This document shows positions 19,803-28,771 of a stretch of DNA of 64,000 nt, piece after piece (position 1 is the first letter of the stretch; each line of letters starts with the position of its first letter). Position numbers and translations under genes: made by a program. Origin of the DNA: Planctomycetota bacterium (GTDB lineage: Bacteria; Planctomycetota; Phycisphaerae; Phycisphaerales; Phycisphaeraceae); contig CP066225.1 of NCBI GenBank assembly GCA_016350165.1, positions 3,472,001 to 3,536,000 on the forward strand, given 5' to 3'. The notes beneath the pieces are model-generated. The model saw only the letters and a program-made list of their open reading frames with translations. It was not told where the DNA came from and made no database searches.

Positions 19803-20003
19803 ATGGCGATTCGTATCAAAGCACGCAGCGGGGAAACGGCAGAGCAGATGTTGCGTCGTTTCAAGAAACTGTGCGAAAAAGAAGGTTTAACCAAAGACAT
19901 CAAGAAGCGGGCTTACTTCGAGAAGCCAAGCGAGCGCAAGCAGCGTGCGATGCGGAAGTCACAGAAGCGTCAGGTAACACCTGTACGTGGTGGCCGTCGC
20001 TAA
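19803..20003 (+). CDS. rpsU: Ribosomal protein bS21
   Basis: 66 residues, highly basic, with the bS21 pattern: IRIKARSGETAEQMLRRFKKLCEKEGL followed by a Lys/Arg-rich tail with KKRAYFEKPSERKQR. It binds the 30S platform near the anti-Shine-Dalgarno region. AAGGAA precedes the ATG. It is alone here, not in the rpsU-dnaG-rpoD arrangement of many bacteria. Confidence 0.92.
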   Translation: MAIRIKARSGETAEQMLRRFKKLCEKEGLTKDIKKRAYFEKPSERKQRAMRKSQKRQVTPVRGGRR

Positions 20004-20474
20004 GCAAGAGCCTGTTTAAGAGGCGGGATGACTCAATAGGTACAGGTTGTGCAGATAATTGTGCAATAGACTTCAGTGGTTCCCTCCTGTCCTGCCTGGC
20101 GAGCTGGTTTCATCGGCTTGCGAATAAAGTTGATAAATGGATTGAGACCTGTGGTGTACTGAACGACCTGAAAAGGTCGGGTGGTATACGCAGGTCTTTT
20201 GGAGCGTGTTGTGGTTGCGCCTGTGACACTAGCTATCGTGCTGGTTGTGACGGGCGAGCTTTTTAGGCTTGTCGCTGTCGTGAAAGACAGTCGTGGCTTA
20301 AGGGGCGGGACGCAAGACGCTTTTTTTGATAAATAGACTAATACCGGTTGGCGTGAGCGACAGGAGTGCTGTCGGGTCGCGCTGGTCACGTTTAGGCATT
20401 GAACGGTTAAAACGCAGAGCAAGTGAGAGAGAGCTGCGGATTGATAGGTCGATGCACATTAGGAGACGCTTGAG
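20004..20474. other. Gene-free gap between rpsU and hppA
   Basis: 470 bp with no convincing gene. It contains local hairpins, for example CTGTC-GTGAAA-GACAG near 20275-20290. A structured leader upstream of the pyrophosphatase is possible, but I recognise no known RNA class. Confidence 0.35.
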
Positions 20475-23045
20475 ATGAGGGTGAAACTCCCCCTAATAAT
20501 GCTTGGTGCTGCGATGACCGTAGCGCTTAGCGGACAGGCGATGGCAGCGGATGGCGGTGCAGCCCTTCCGATGGCATACTGGTTGGCACCGGCAGGTGCT
20601 GTTCTGGCTTTGGTAATGGCATTCTTCTTCTACAAGGGCTTCATGGCTCAGGATGAAGGGGATGAGAACATGGTCCGTATCGCTCAGGCGGTGCGTGATG
20701 GTGCTTATGCTTACCTTAAGCGTCAGGCTAAAGTTGTTTACGCTGTTGTGTTCGTCTTGGTCTTGATCCTTGTGGTCATGGGCCTTGCTGGTCTTCAGTC
20801 AGAACTGACTTGGGCTGGTGTTGCGATTGCTTCATTGTTCAGTGGCCTTTGTGGTTACTTGGGCATGAAGACAGCGACCAATGCTTCAGCTCGTACAGCG
20901 AATGCTGCTAAGAACAGTCTTAACGACGGTTTGAAGGTTGCTTTCCGTGCGGGTGCTGTGATGGGCATGTGTGTGACCGGCTTCGCGCTGCTTGACATTT
21001 CAATCTGGTTTGTTGTCCTGACGAAGATTTTCGGCATGGCGACAGAAACCCTGACTGAAATTACAACAATCACACTGAGCTTCGCAATGGGTGCATCTTT
21101 GCAGGCATTGTTTGCTCGCGTTGGCGGTGGTATCTACACCAAGGCTGCTGACGTTGGTGCTGACCTTGTTGGTAAGGTTGAAGCAGGTATTCCAGAGGAC
21201 GATGCACGTAACCCAGCGACAATTGCTGACAACGTTGGTGACAATGTTGGTGACGTTGCAGGTATGGGTGCTGACCTTTACGAATCTTACTACGGTTCGA
21301 TTCTTGCTGCGATGGCATTGGCTGCTGCTGCTGCTTATAGCCTCGGTTTGGAATCAACTGATGCGATCAAGCTTGTTATTGCTCCGGCAGTACTGGCTGG
21401 TCTTGGCATCATCACTTCGATCTTCTCCATCTTCATGGTTAAGGCGAAAGACAATGCAAGCTTCAATCAGCTGCTCAAATCATTGCACTTTGGTGTGTGG
21501 GTCAGTTCAGCATTGATTATTGTTGGCTCATTCTTCCTGCTTAAGACACTGATCGGTGGCGAAGCATTTAGTTCAGTTGGCATTAGCTCACTGGGTATCT
21601 TTGGTTCGATCGTTTCCGGCTTGGTTGCTGGTCTCGTGATCGCTTGGGGTACTGAATACTACACTTCATACGAGCATGCTCCGACGAAGCGTATTTGCGA
21701 ACAATCAGAAACTGGTTCTGCGACCGTTATTATTGCGGGTATCGCTGAAGGTATGATTTCAACTTGGATCCCACTGGTCACAGTTGTTATTGCGATCATG
21801 TGTGCATTCACTTTTGCTGGTGGTAACGAACACTTCCTGATGGGTGTATTTGGCATCGGCATCGCTGCTGTTGGTATGCTTTCAACTTTGGGCATCACGC
21901 TCGCAACTGACGCATATGGCCCAATCGCTGACAACGCTGGTGGTAACGCTGAGATGACTCATCAGCCTCCACAGGTCCGCGAACGTACTGACATGCTTGA
22001 CTCACTTGGTAACACAACTGCTGCTACCGGTAAGGGTTTCGCAATCGGTTCAGCTGCTTTGACAGCTATGGCTCTTCTCGCTGCTTACGTTACAACTGTT
22101 CAAACTAATCTGGACAACCAGATTGTTGAAGGTGTTGCAACACAGGCAGAAGTTGTTGCTTATAGCGATCATGGCCAGTTCACCATCAAGGATGGCCAGA
22201 ACGACAAGGGTGAAGATAAGTTTGTTGGTGGCATTCTTAACAGTGGTAACAACGTTAAGGTTATCGAAGCAATCGAAGCTAACGATGGTGCAACTTTCGC
22301 TGAAGGTAACAACATCATTGATGGCATGAGCTTTGAAGTTATTAAGGTTAAGGAAGCATCACTTCCAGTTCTGCTTAACTTCTACAACGTTACATTGATG
22401 AACCCACGTGTATTGTGTGGTCTGTTCATCGGTGTGATGATGGTTATGGTCTTCTGTGCGATGACGATGAATGCTGTTGGTCGTGCTGCTTACGCGATGA
22501 TGCGTGAGTGTCGCCGTCAGTTCGTGATCATGAAGAGCCAGTTCAAGAAGGATGGTATGAGCGAAGAAGATATCGCAGATCCGATGAAGTGGCCTTTCGA
22601 GGTCAAGGCTGATGGTCATGACTATCCTGACTACGCTAGCTGTGTGAATATCTCCACAGGTAGTGCACTCAAGGAAATGGTTGTTCCTTCAGTGATGGCT
22701 GTTTTGCTTCCGATCGCTGTTGGCCTGATCCTCGGTGTTCCAGGCACAATGGGTCTGCTCGCAGGTACATTGGTCTGTGGCTTCGGCATTGCTATCTTCA
22801 TGGCCAACGCTGGTGGTGCATGGGACAACGCTAAGAAGTACATCGAAACCGGTGCACATGGCGGTAAGGGTTCTGACAACCACAAAGCAACCGTCGTTGG
22901 TGACACAGTTGGTGACCCATTCAAGGACACTTCTGGTCCTTCATTGAACATTCTTATCAAGCTCGTCAGCATCGTGTCTGTCGTGTTTGCTGGTCTTGTC
23001 GTGAAGTTCTCACCAATCATCGCTGCATGGATTGGCCTCGGCTAA
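20475..23045 (+). CDS. hppA: Membrane-bound ion-translocating pyrophosphatase
   Basis: 856 residues with about 16 membrane helices; it couples pyrophosphate hydrolysis to H+ or Na+ pumping. The substrate motif DVGADLVGKVE and the following GIPEDDARNPATIADNVGDNVGDVAGMGADLYESY block are intact. GNTTAATGKGFAIGSA carries Ala/Gly at the positions that mark the K+-dependent subfamily (K+-independent enzymes have Lys there). It is longer than usual because of a roughly 80-residue hydrophilic insertion after about residue 540 (QIVEGVATQ...EVIKVKEA), probably an outside loop. The N-terminus resembles a cleavable signal. AGGAG is at normal spacing. Confidence 0.95.
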   Translation: MRVKLPLIMLGAAMTVALSGQAMAADGGAALPMAYWLAPAGAVLALVMAFFFYKGFMAQDEGDENMVRIAQAVRDGAYAYLKRQAKVVYAVVFVLVLILVVMGLAGLQSELTWAGVAIASLFSGLCGYLGMKTATNASARTANAAKNSLNDGLKVAFRAGAVMGMCVTGFALLDISIWFVVLTKIFGMATETLTEITTITLSFAMGASLQALFARVGGGIYTKAADVGADLVGKVEAGIPEDDARNPATIADNVGDNVGDVAGMGADLYESYYGSILAAMALAAAAAYSLGLESTDAIKLVIAPAVLAGLGIITSIFSIFMVKAKDNASFNQLLKSLHFGVWVSSALIIVGSFFLLKTLIGGEAFSSVGISSLGIFGSIVSGLVAGLVIAWGTEYYTSYEHAPTKRICEQSETGSATVIIAGIAEGMISTWIPLVTVVIAIMCAFTFAGGNEHFLMGVFGIGIAAVGMLSTLGITLATDAYGPIADNAGGNAEMTHQPPQVRERTDMLDSLGNTTAATGKGFAIGSAALTAMALLAAYVTTVQTNLDNQIVEGVATQAEVVAYSDHGQFTIKDGQNDKGEDKFVGGILNSGNNVKVIEAIEANDGATFAEGNNIIDGMSFEVIKVKEASLPVLLNFYNVTLMNPRVLCGLFIGVMMVMVFCAMTMNAVGRAAYAMMRECRRQFVIMKSQFKKDGMSEEDIADPMKWPFEVKADGHDYPDYASCVNISTGSALKEMVVPSVMAVLLPIAVGLILGVPGTMGLLAGTLVCGFGIAIFMANAGGAWDNAKKYIETGAHGGKGSDNHKATVVGDTVGDPFKDTSGPSLNILIKLVSIVSVVFAGLVVKFSPIIAAWIGLG

Positions 23046-23075
23046 TTCGCAATGCTTCGATATAAGATCGAATAT

Positions 23076-23112
23076 AAAAGCCCGGAAGCGTTTTGCTTCT
23101 GGGCTTTTTTAA
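23076..23112 (+). terminator. Rho-independent terminator of hppA
   Basis: The stem AAAGCCC-GAAGC / GCTTC-GGGCTTT with one mismatch is followed by a run of T. Confidence 0.8.
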
Positions 23113-23333
23113 TAGTTAATTTGCGGCAAATGGGGCACAATTATTGATAAAAATACGATTTAGGTGTTATTTGAGCGGCGAAGAGTTTTAATAACAATGA
23201 TGTTGAGTTCTCAAAAGGCAGGTAATGAGAATCATTACAAAATAATGATGGTTTTTGTGCCAATTAGCAAAATCTATACACGTAAAATCTTGAGAAAGTA
23301 TTAATATGCGTTTACACTTTGTCAGGAGAAAGA

Positions 23334-23507
23334 GTGAAGTTGATTGTTAACTTCACAAATAAAAAAGATACAGTTGCAGCAGTTTCGCTGATATGCAGAA
23401 TCATCCAACTTGTCGAGGCTGATTTAAGCGGAACTGGGGGATGGCCTGAAAGGCTCGTACTGTGTGTTTTTGATGAACAATTAACTGTAGCAACTGAGTC
23501 TCGGTAA
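23334..23507 (+). CDS. Possible small protein upstream of rsfS
   Basis: A GTG start at 23334 has AGGAG five to six bases before it and gives 57 residues with a hydrophobic middle (VAAVSLICRIIQLVEADL). It ends 28 bp before rsfS on the same strand. No family recognised. The well-placed ribosome-binding site is the main support; it may be a leader peptide or spurious. Confidence 0.35.
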   Translation: MKLIVNFTNKKDTVAAVSLICRIIQLVEADLSGTGGWPERLVLCVFDEQLTVATESR

Positions 23508-23535
23508 ACGGACAGGTTGTCAGAGTAAGAGTATT

Positions 23536-23955
23536 ATGTCAGAGAATTCGATTGAATCGCCTAACGAGGTGAATAAAGAAGTGGCGGAGACGCCTGAATC
23601 AATAGAGCTGAAGCGGTTTGTGGTTGAATCAGCACGCCTATTAAAAGATACGCACTGTGAGGATGTCATTGTTTTGGATGTTCGCGGTGTCAGTCAGTTG
23701 ACCGATTATGTCATTTTTGCTTCAGGTACATCGGATCGCCAGATGCGTTCTGTCGGTGACGATATTGAGCAATTAGCGAAGAAGCAGTATGGGATGGAAC
23801 GACTTGGCCAAGAGCGTGATCCTTCGATTACGTGGCTTGTCTTGGATTTCAGTTCAGTCATGATTCACTTGTTTGAGCCAGCGACACGCGCACACTACGA
23901 CCTTGAATTGATGTGGGGCGATGGTAAGCGTGTTGCATGGGAACGTGAATCCTGA
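23536..23955 (+). CDS. rsfS: Ribosomal silencing factor RsfS (iojap-like)
   Basis: 139 residues. After a 25-residue acidic leader comes the RsfS/YbeB domain with VIVLDVRGVSQLTDYVIFASGTSDRQM and a late WLVLDFSSVMIHLFEPATRAHYDLE-type segment. RsfS binds uL14 on the 50S subunit and blocks subunit joining under starvation. In many genomes it sits beside nadD or holA; here it is beside an HTH gene instead. Confidence 0.93.
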   Translation: MSENSIESPNEVNKEVAETPESIELKRFVVESARLLKDTHCEDVIVLDVRGVSQLTDYVIFASGTSDRQMRSVGDDIEQLAKKQYGMERLGQERDPSITWLVLDFSSVMIHLFEPATRAHYDLELMWGDGKRVAWERES

Positions 23956-24086
23956 GTGGTGATGGGCCATCATTACATTTTTATGTTTAATCAAAAGAAC
24001 ATTCGAGAGAGCTAGAAAGCCCTTGGGATACATATGTTGAAGGGTTGAAAGCTTCATATCAGAGGGGGTTGAAAGGACTCTAAGTT

Positions 24087-24530
24087 ATGCCAAATATTCA
24101 GCAAATCTTAAAAGAAGAAATTTCACGTCTAGCGCGTAAAGAGATCAAAGTTCAGATGAGCGGCACGATGAAGCAGGTCGCGGGTTATCGTAAAGAAATA
24201 GCTGCTTTAAAACGTGAGATTACAGCATTACAGCGTAAAATCATCACGTTGGAAAAGCAGGAAAAACGTGGCAGAGAAGCAAAGGTTGAAGCCGCTGCTG
24301 ACGGTCAGGTTGCAGTCAAAGGTATCAGTGGTAAGCGTATCGCTTCCAAGCGTAAAGCTCTGAAACTCAGTGCTGCTGATTTTGCGAAATTGGTTGGTGC
24401 TTCAATGCAGTCAGTTTATTTCTGGGAGCAAGGCCGAACCAAGCCACGTGCGACACAACTTGCAAAGCTGCATGATCTCATGACCATCGGCAAGCGAGAA
24501 GCTAATCGTCGATTAGAAGAAATGGAATAA
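24087..24530 (+). CDS. Coiled-coil protein with C-terminal XRE-type helix-turn-helix
   Basis: 147 residues. Residues 1-65 form a Lys/Glu-rich coiled coil (ALKREITALQRKIITLEKQ). The C-terminal part (about 78-135) is an XRE-like helix-turn-helix: GKRIASKRKALKLSAADFAKLVGASMQSVYFWEQGRTKPRATQL. It is a probable DNA-binding regulator or nucleoid-type protein that dimerises through the coiled coil. It stands 130 bp after rsfS and has its own terminator. Confidence 0.75.
   Translation: MPNIQQILKEEISRLARKEIKVQMSGTMKQVAGYRKEIAALKREITALQRKIITLEKQEKRGREAKVEAAADGQVAVKGISGKRIASKRKALKLSAADFAKLVGASMQSVYFWEQGRTKPRATQLAKLHDLMTIGKREANRRLEEME
24502..24516. repeat. 15-bp palindrome CTAAT-CGTCG-ATTAG
   Basis: Exact copy inside the last codons of the helix-turn-helix gene, 12 bp before its stop. 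It codes part of ANRRLEE. Confidence 0.7.
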
Positions 24531-24579
24531 GTAATTCCAAAGGTTGGGGTGGAGTGTGTTTAGCGTTGAAAAAATATTT

Positions 24580-24607
24580 AAGCCCGTCATCTTGGCGGGT
24601 TTTTTTA
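24580..24607 (+). terminator. Rho-independent terminator after the HTH gene
   Basis: The stem CCCG-CA / TG-CGGG with one G-T pair and a TCT loop is followed by seven T. The rest of the gap to 24944 shows no gene. Confidence 0.75.
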
Positions 24608-24944
24608 TATGTGTATTCAGTCGTGTATTGGCAGTGTTTGTTGTGAAATTGAAAGTGAATGCCGCAACATTGTCTAATAGGCGCATTGTCAATAACTTTG
24701 TGGTTAGCGGTATTCAGTGTGTAGCCAACGTCACAGGGGACAGGTGAAGAATAATCAAGATGGGCATAGCTGACGGGCAGAGAGATAGGGTTTCTGATGA
24801 CTGTTTGAATATGGGTTAAGTGGGGTGATTTGTGATATCATCTAGCAGTTAGAAAAGGGGGATAAACCAGGGGAGATACATTTTTCAGGGGGCAGTGAGA
24901 TTTGAGTAAAGGCAATCGCGGCAAAAGGAACAGGGCCAAGACGT

Positions 24945-26165
24945 ATGATCGAGAGAGTACATCCACCGATTACTGAGAAAGGTTTGAAGCCGGCCCTGCT
25001 TTGGGCAGCCTTCTTGGGTAGTAGTTGGACTTGGATCATTGGCATGGTGTTGCCGGTGTTTCTGGTCGCTGATTACGGCTTCTGGGGATGGGTCGTCTTT
25101 GCAGCCCCGAACATCATTGGTGCAGGAGCAATGGGCTTTGTGTTGCCGAATGAGGCGGTTAGTAGACGTGTCAGTGGCAAGCATCGTGATATGTGCTTGC
25201 GTTTTAGTGAAATCACCGTCGTGTTCCACTTTTTCGTCATCGGGTGGCTTTATCAGCTTCTCTTTGGATGGTGGGGCGTTGGTGTTGCATGTGGGCTTGG
25301 ATTGATCGTCTGGATCATGGCTCAAAAACGTACAGGTACGATGATCGCAACGGTTGCAATCACATTGATCTCATTCATCATGGCGGGGATCGGTTTCACA
25401 CAAAGCGGTGCGTGGGAAGGACTCGTCGGCATCGGTGGCGAAGGTTTACGCCTCTCTGCTGATTCACTCTGGTTCTTTGTCCCAGCCAGCGTACTCGGCT
25501 TCCTGCTCTGTCCATACCTTGACCTGACCTTCCATCGTGCAAGACAATCAACAAGCCCAGGCGTTGGCAAAGCGGCTTTCGCAATCGGCTTCGGCATCGT
25601 CTTCTGCACCATGATCGTTTTCTCACTTGCATATGCAGGTTTACTCAGGCCAGCTGTTATTGAAGGTAAGACCATCACACTGCCAACGATTTGGCTTGTC
25701 ATTCTTGCGATACACATGACGATTCAAGCTGGCTACACAATCGGTTTGCATGCTCGTGAAATGAATCTTCGAATGGGTAAAGCTGGCGTGTTGCGTGTTT
25801 TCGTGCTCGGCATTGCAGGTGTTATTGCAGGTTGGATCGCGACTCAAAGTGATTGGTCGATGCAAGTTGGTGACAATGTCATGCGTAGTAGTGAAGTTGG
25901 TTATCGCACATTCCTGATGTGTTATGGCCTCGCATTCCCTGCTTATGTTTGGCTTTGTATGATCCCAACCATCCGCAGGAACATCACATCTCGCGGCAAG
26001 GTTTGGGTCTGGGCACTCGCAACGCTCGGTGGCGCACCGCTTGTCTTCGGCTTCTTCGTCATGAATAAGCTTTGGTGGATGGTGTGGCTAATCGGCCTTC
26101 TGATCATCGCTCGCATCATTATCGAGATGCTTCCTCAGCAAAAAACTGAAACAGAGCAAGCATGA
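24945..26165 (+). CDS. Polytopic membrane protein, possible transporter
   Basis: 406 residues with about 11-12 hydrophobic helices. Conserved-looking cytosolic pieces include NIIGAGAMGFVLPNEAVSRR and LCPYLDLTFHRARQSTSP. The overall layout resembles solute symporters or permeases, but I cannot assign a family. AAGGA lies about 15 bases before the ATG. Strand composition changes from G-rich to C-rich at about 25440, inside this gene. Confidence 0.6.
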   Translation: MIERVHPPITEKGLKPALLWAAFLGSSWTWIIGMVLPVFLVADYGFWGWVVFAAPNIIGAGAMGFVLPNEAVSRRVSGKHRDMCLRFSEITVVFHFFVIGWLYQLLFGWWGVGVACGLGLIVWIMAQKRTGTMIATVAITLISFIMAGIGFTQSGAWEGLVGIGGEGLRLSADSLWFFVPASVLGFLLCPYLDLTFHRARQSTSPGVGKAAFAIGFGIVFCTMIVFSLAYAGLLRPAVIEGKTITLPTIWLVILAIHMTIQAGYTIGLHAREMNLRMGKAGVLRVFVLGIAGVIAGWIATQSDWSMQVGDNVMRSSEVGYRTFLMCYGLAFPAYVWLCMIPTIRRNITSRGKVWVWALATLGGAPLVFGFFVMNKLWWMVWLIGLLIIARIIIEMLPQQKTETEQA

Positions 26166-26206
26166 TCAATCTGAAAGGGGAGGGTCTTTGGGGGAGCTTG
26201 TCGCAA

Positions 26207-26221
26207 CTAATCAATGGTTAG
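26207..26221. repeat. 15-bp palindrome CTAAT-CAATG-GTTAG
   Basis: Exact copy 41 bp after the stop of the membrane protein and 68 bp before the next start. Confidence 0.7.
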
Positions 26222-26289
26222 ATTGCAGATTGATTTTTATTGAATTTCAAGCAGTTCTAATACTGCTCGTGATATAAGGGACGTTGGAT

Positions 26290-27567
26290 ATGGGCTTCAA
26301 GTCGGGACGTGTGACATATTGCCGCTTTAAAGTTATGGGCGATGGGCCCAGTGCTGTTGATGAAGCAGCACTGTCGATCCTTGGTGAACATAAGTTTCAG
26401 GAAGTTGAAATAGGTGCACCTGATGAAGTTGAAGTCGGCTTCGTAACAGGTGACCACATCCTCGATACGCAGTTCAATTACGAAAAAAACGGTTTCGGTA
26501 ACCTGCTCATGTTTGCACTTCGCATTGACACACACAAAGTGCCAAGCGAGATGAAGCAGGCATACAAGATGATGAACGAGCAAGCCGCTGCTGCTGGAAA
26601 TCCAAGTGGCTTTGCATCCAAATCTGACAAACGTGAAGCAAAGGAGCTCTCGCAACGTCAGATTCACGAAGACCTTGCTTCCGGTAAATATCGTAAATCC
26701 AAAATGATTCCTGTTCTATGGGACTTAAAAGGTGGCTACATTTATCTTGGCGGCGCTTCCAATGCGATCATTGAAGAACTTTGTCGTGTGATGCGTCATG
26801 CATTTGCTGTTGATCTCGAATACATGAGTGGTGGCACATACGCAGGCTTTAGCCTTCGTGAAATGAATTCCACGCACGATTACGACGATTTCCGTCCAAC
26901 AAAATACACCAATCCGCCTGCCGCTGCAGCATTGATTCACGATGAAGATTCTGTCGGTGGTAACGAAGGTGCGTATCCTGGTGCGCAAGGTGGTGGTGAT
27001 CCAATTGTCCCTTGGGTTGCAAAGTCAACTGACCTCAAAGATTTTCTCGGCAACGAATGGCTCATGTGGCTCTGGTTCGTCTGTGAAAAATTCGATGGTC
27101 TAATCAACGCTAAGATCGATGGCAATGAAGAAGAAATCTTCGTAGCAATCACCAAATCACTGCAAATGGAATGTGCTTGGGAAGCAGGTGGCAAAGTCTC
27201 CCTTTCAGGTGACGGTGTACGTACTGCAAAAGAAGCAGGTGAAGCACTGACTGAAGGTAAATGGCCTCGTAAGTTTGGCATGATTCTATCCAACGGTGAA
27301 GACACCTTTGAACTTAATCTGCAAGGTGATAAATACGTCGTTGGTTCAGCATTACTTCCCGAAATTCTCGAAGCGGAAACACCGCGCGAGATCATCGAAG
27401 CACGCCTCGATAAAACGATGTCACTGAGCCGCACGCTTGATGCCGTTTATAATGTTTTCCTTGAGCAACGAGCAAACACCGGTAAGTGGGCCAATATTAA
27501 ATCTGAAATGATTAAGTGGATCAAAGAACGCAAAGCACCAAGAGTCGCCGTTGCGGTGACAGCTTGA
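26290..27567 (+). CDS. RdgC-like recombination-associated protein
   Basis: 425 residues from the ATG at 26290 (AGGGA ten bases upstream; a TTG two codons earlier is possible). The order of parts fits the long RdgC-like group: an N-terminal beta region (GRVTYCRFKVMGD), GDHILDTQFNYEKN, a Lys/Arg-rich helix (SDKREAKELSQRQIHEDLASG) and RKSKMIPVLWDLKGGYIYLG. A C-terminal half with LGNEWLMWLWFVCEKFDG follows. RdgC forms a ring on double-stranded DNA and restrains RecA. Assignment rests on pattern memory and needs a profile search. It converges on arginase with 12 bp between. Confidence 0.55.
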   Translation: MGFKSGRVTYCRFKVMGDGPSAVDEAALSILGEHKFQEVEIGAPDEVEVGFVTGDHILDTQFNYEKNGFGNLLMFALRIDTHKVPSEMKQAYKMMNEQAAAAGNPSGFASKSDKREAKELSQRQIHEDLASGKYRKSKMIPVLWDLKGGYIYLGGASNAIIEELCRVMRHAFAVDLEYMSGGTYAGFSLREMNSTHDYDDFRPTKYTNPPAAAALIHDEDSVGGNEGAYPGAQGGGDPIVPWVAKSTDLKDFLGNEWLMWLWFVCEKFDGLINAKIDGNEEEIFVAITKSLQMECAWEAGGKVSLSGDGVRTAKEAGEALTEGKWPRKFGMILSNGEDTFELNLQGDKYVVGSALLPEILEAETPREIIEARLDKTMSLSRTLDAVYNVFLEQRANTGKWANIKSEMIKWIKERKAPRVAVAVTA

Positions 27568-27579
27568 AGTTTATAAAGA

Positions 27580-28500
27580 TCAAGCGAGCCGAGCGACTTT
27601 AAGTTCGGTTCGTTCTGTATGCTCGCAAATCTCTTTACCAAACAATGATAATGTTAATTCAACAGCTAGTTTAGCTGTTTGATTCATGTGGTCCATGATA
27701 GGGTTCACTTCCACAATATCCATCGAACAGCATTTTTCTGTTTTTGCAATCGTTTCAACAATGTAGTGTGCTTCACGTGACGTTAAGCCGCCCGGAACAG
27801 GCGTTCCGACGCCCGGAGCATGTGTCGGATCAATCGCATCCAAATCCAAACTCACGTGAATTCGATCCAGATGTCCAAGATGCTTGAGCGTCAAACTCAT
27901 AATTTGGCTGATCCCCTTCTCATCAATATCACGCATCGTGTAAACATGCGCACCACTGTTGACAACCATTCTTTTCTCTTGTGCATCAAGATCGCGGATA
28001 CCGATTAGCACGACATTACTCGCATCAATCTTCGCACCAGTTCGGCCAATATTGATCATCTCGGAATTACCATGTCCCGTTAGAATCGCCATCGGCATCC
28101 CATGCACATTCCCCGAAGGTGACGTTGCATGCGTATTAAAATCGCCATGCGCATCAATCCAAATTACGCCCGCATTTTTATGATGCGTCGTTCCTCCCAC
28201 AGTGCCAATGGCAATTGAGTGATCGCCACCAATGCAAATAGGAATCGTGTAATCATCAATCGCTTTGCTAACCTTCGAATAGATGCGTTCGCAGGTGTTA
28301 ATGATTTCACTATTAAGGTCATGCTTGGGTATATTGTCACGCACTAAAATCGAAACATCACCCATATCTTTAACATCATAATCGAGTCGTCGTAATTGCT
28401 TACTAATGCCCGCATAGCGAACAGCGTTCGGCCCCATATTCACACCACGACGTTTCTGTCCAAGATCCATAGGTATGCCAATAATCTGCAATGGTTTCAT
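27580..28500 (-). CDS. rocF: Arginase
   Basis: 306 residues. It hydrolyses arginine to ornithine and urea with a Mn2+ pair. Metal ligands are visible in GGDHS (91-95), DAHGD (116-120) and SLDLDAID (217-224); the substrate loop SGNVHGMP follows the second motif. [17 protein letters not shown] at the N-terminus is typical of arginase rather than agmatinase. It is the leftmost gene of a minus-strand set with the propeller protein and dapA, but gaps of about 270 and 215 bp argue against one operon. Confidence 0.93.
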   Translation of the reverse strand: MKPLQIIGIPMDLGQKRRGVNMGPNAVRYAGISKQLRRLDYDVKDMGDVSILVRDNIPKHDLNSEIINTCERIYSKVSKAIDDYTIPICIGGDHSIAIGTVGGTTHHKNAGVIWIDAHGDFNTHATSPSGNVHGMPMAILTGHGNSEMINIGRTGAKIDASNVVLIGIRDLDAQEKRMVVNSGAHVYTMRDIDEKGISQIMSLTLKHLGHLDRIHVSLDLDAIDPTHAPGVGTPVPGGLTSREAHYIVETIAKTEKCCSMDIVEVNPIMDHMNQTAKLAVELTLSLFGKEICEHTERTELKVARLA

Positions 28501-28771
28501 ATGTATTCACCAATGAGAAGCGATATCGAGTCTGTAAAAATATCACTGGTGCCTTTCATATAGCTTGATCAAATATTGTGATTTGTTGTTTGCATTGACT
28601 TAAAGATTTGAACTACCCGAAGTATAACCCGGTAAACAGCCTATTTCTTTTGAAGGAAATGATAAATCTAACTTTGCAAAAGTTTAGTGGCTAAGCAGCA
28701 ATAGCCAAGCTACACAAGACTATATTGCCTTTTAACTAAACAGGTCATTTATCAATATTGCTTACAATAGA

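Noticed and set aside
19679-20266. 195-codon frame spanning rpsU
   Set aside because: It overlaps bS21 in another phase and has no recognisable features.
20004-20474. Known riboswitch upstream of hppA
   Set aside because: Local hairpins exist, but I could not match any known class consensus.
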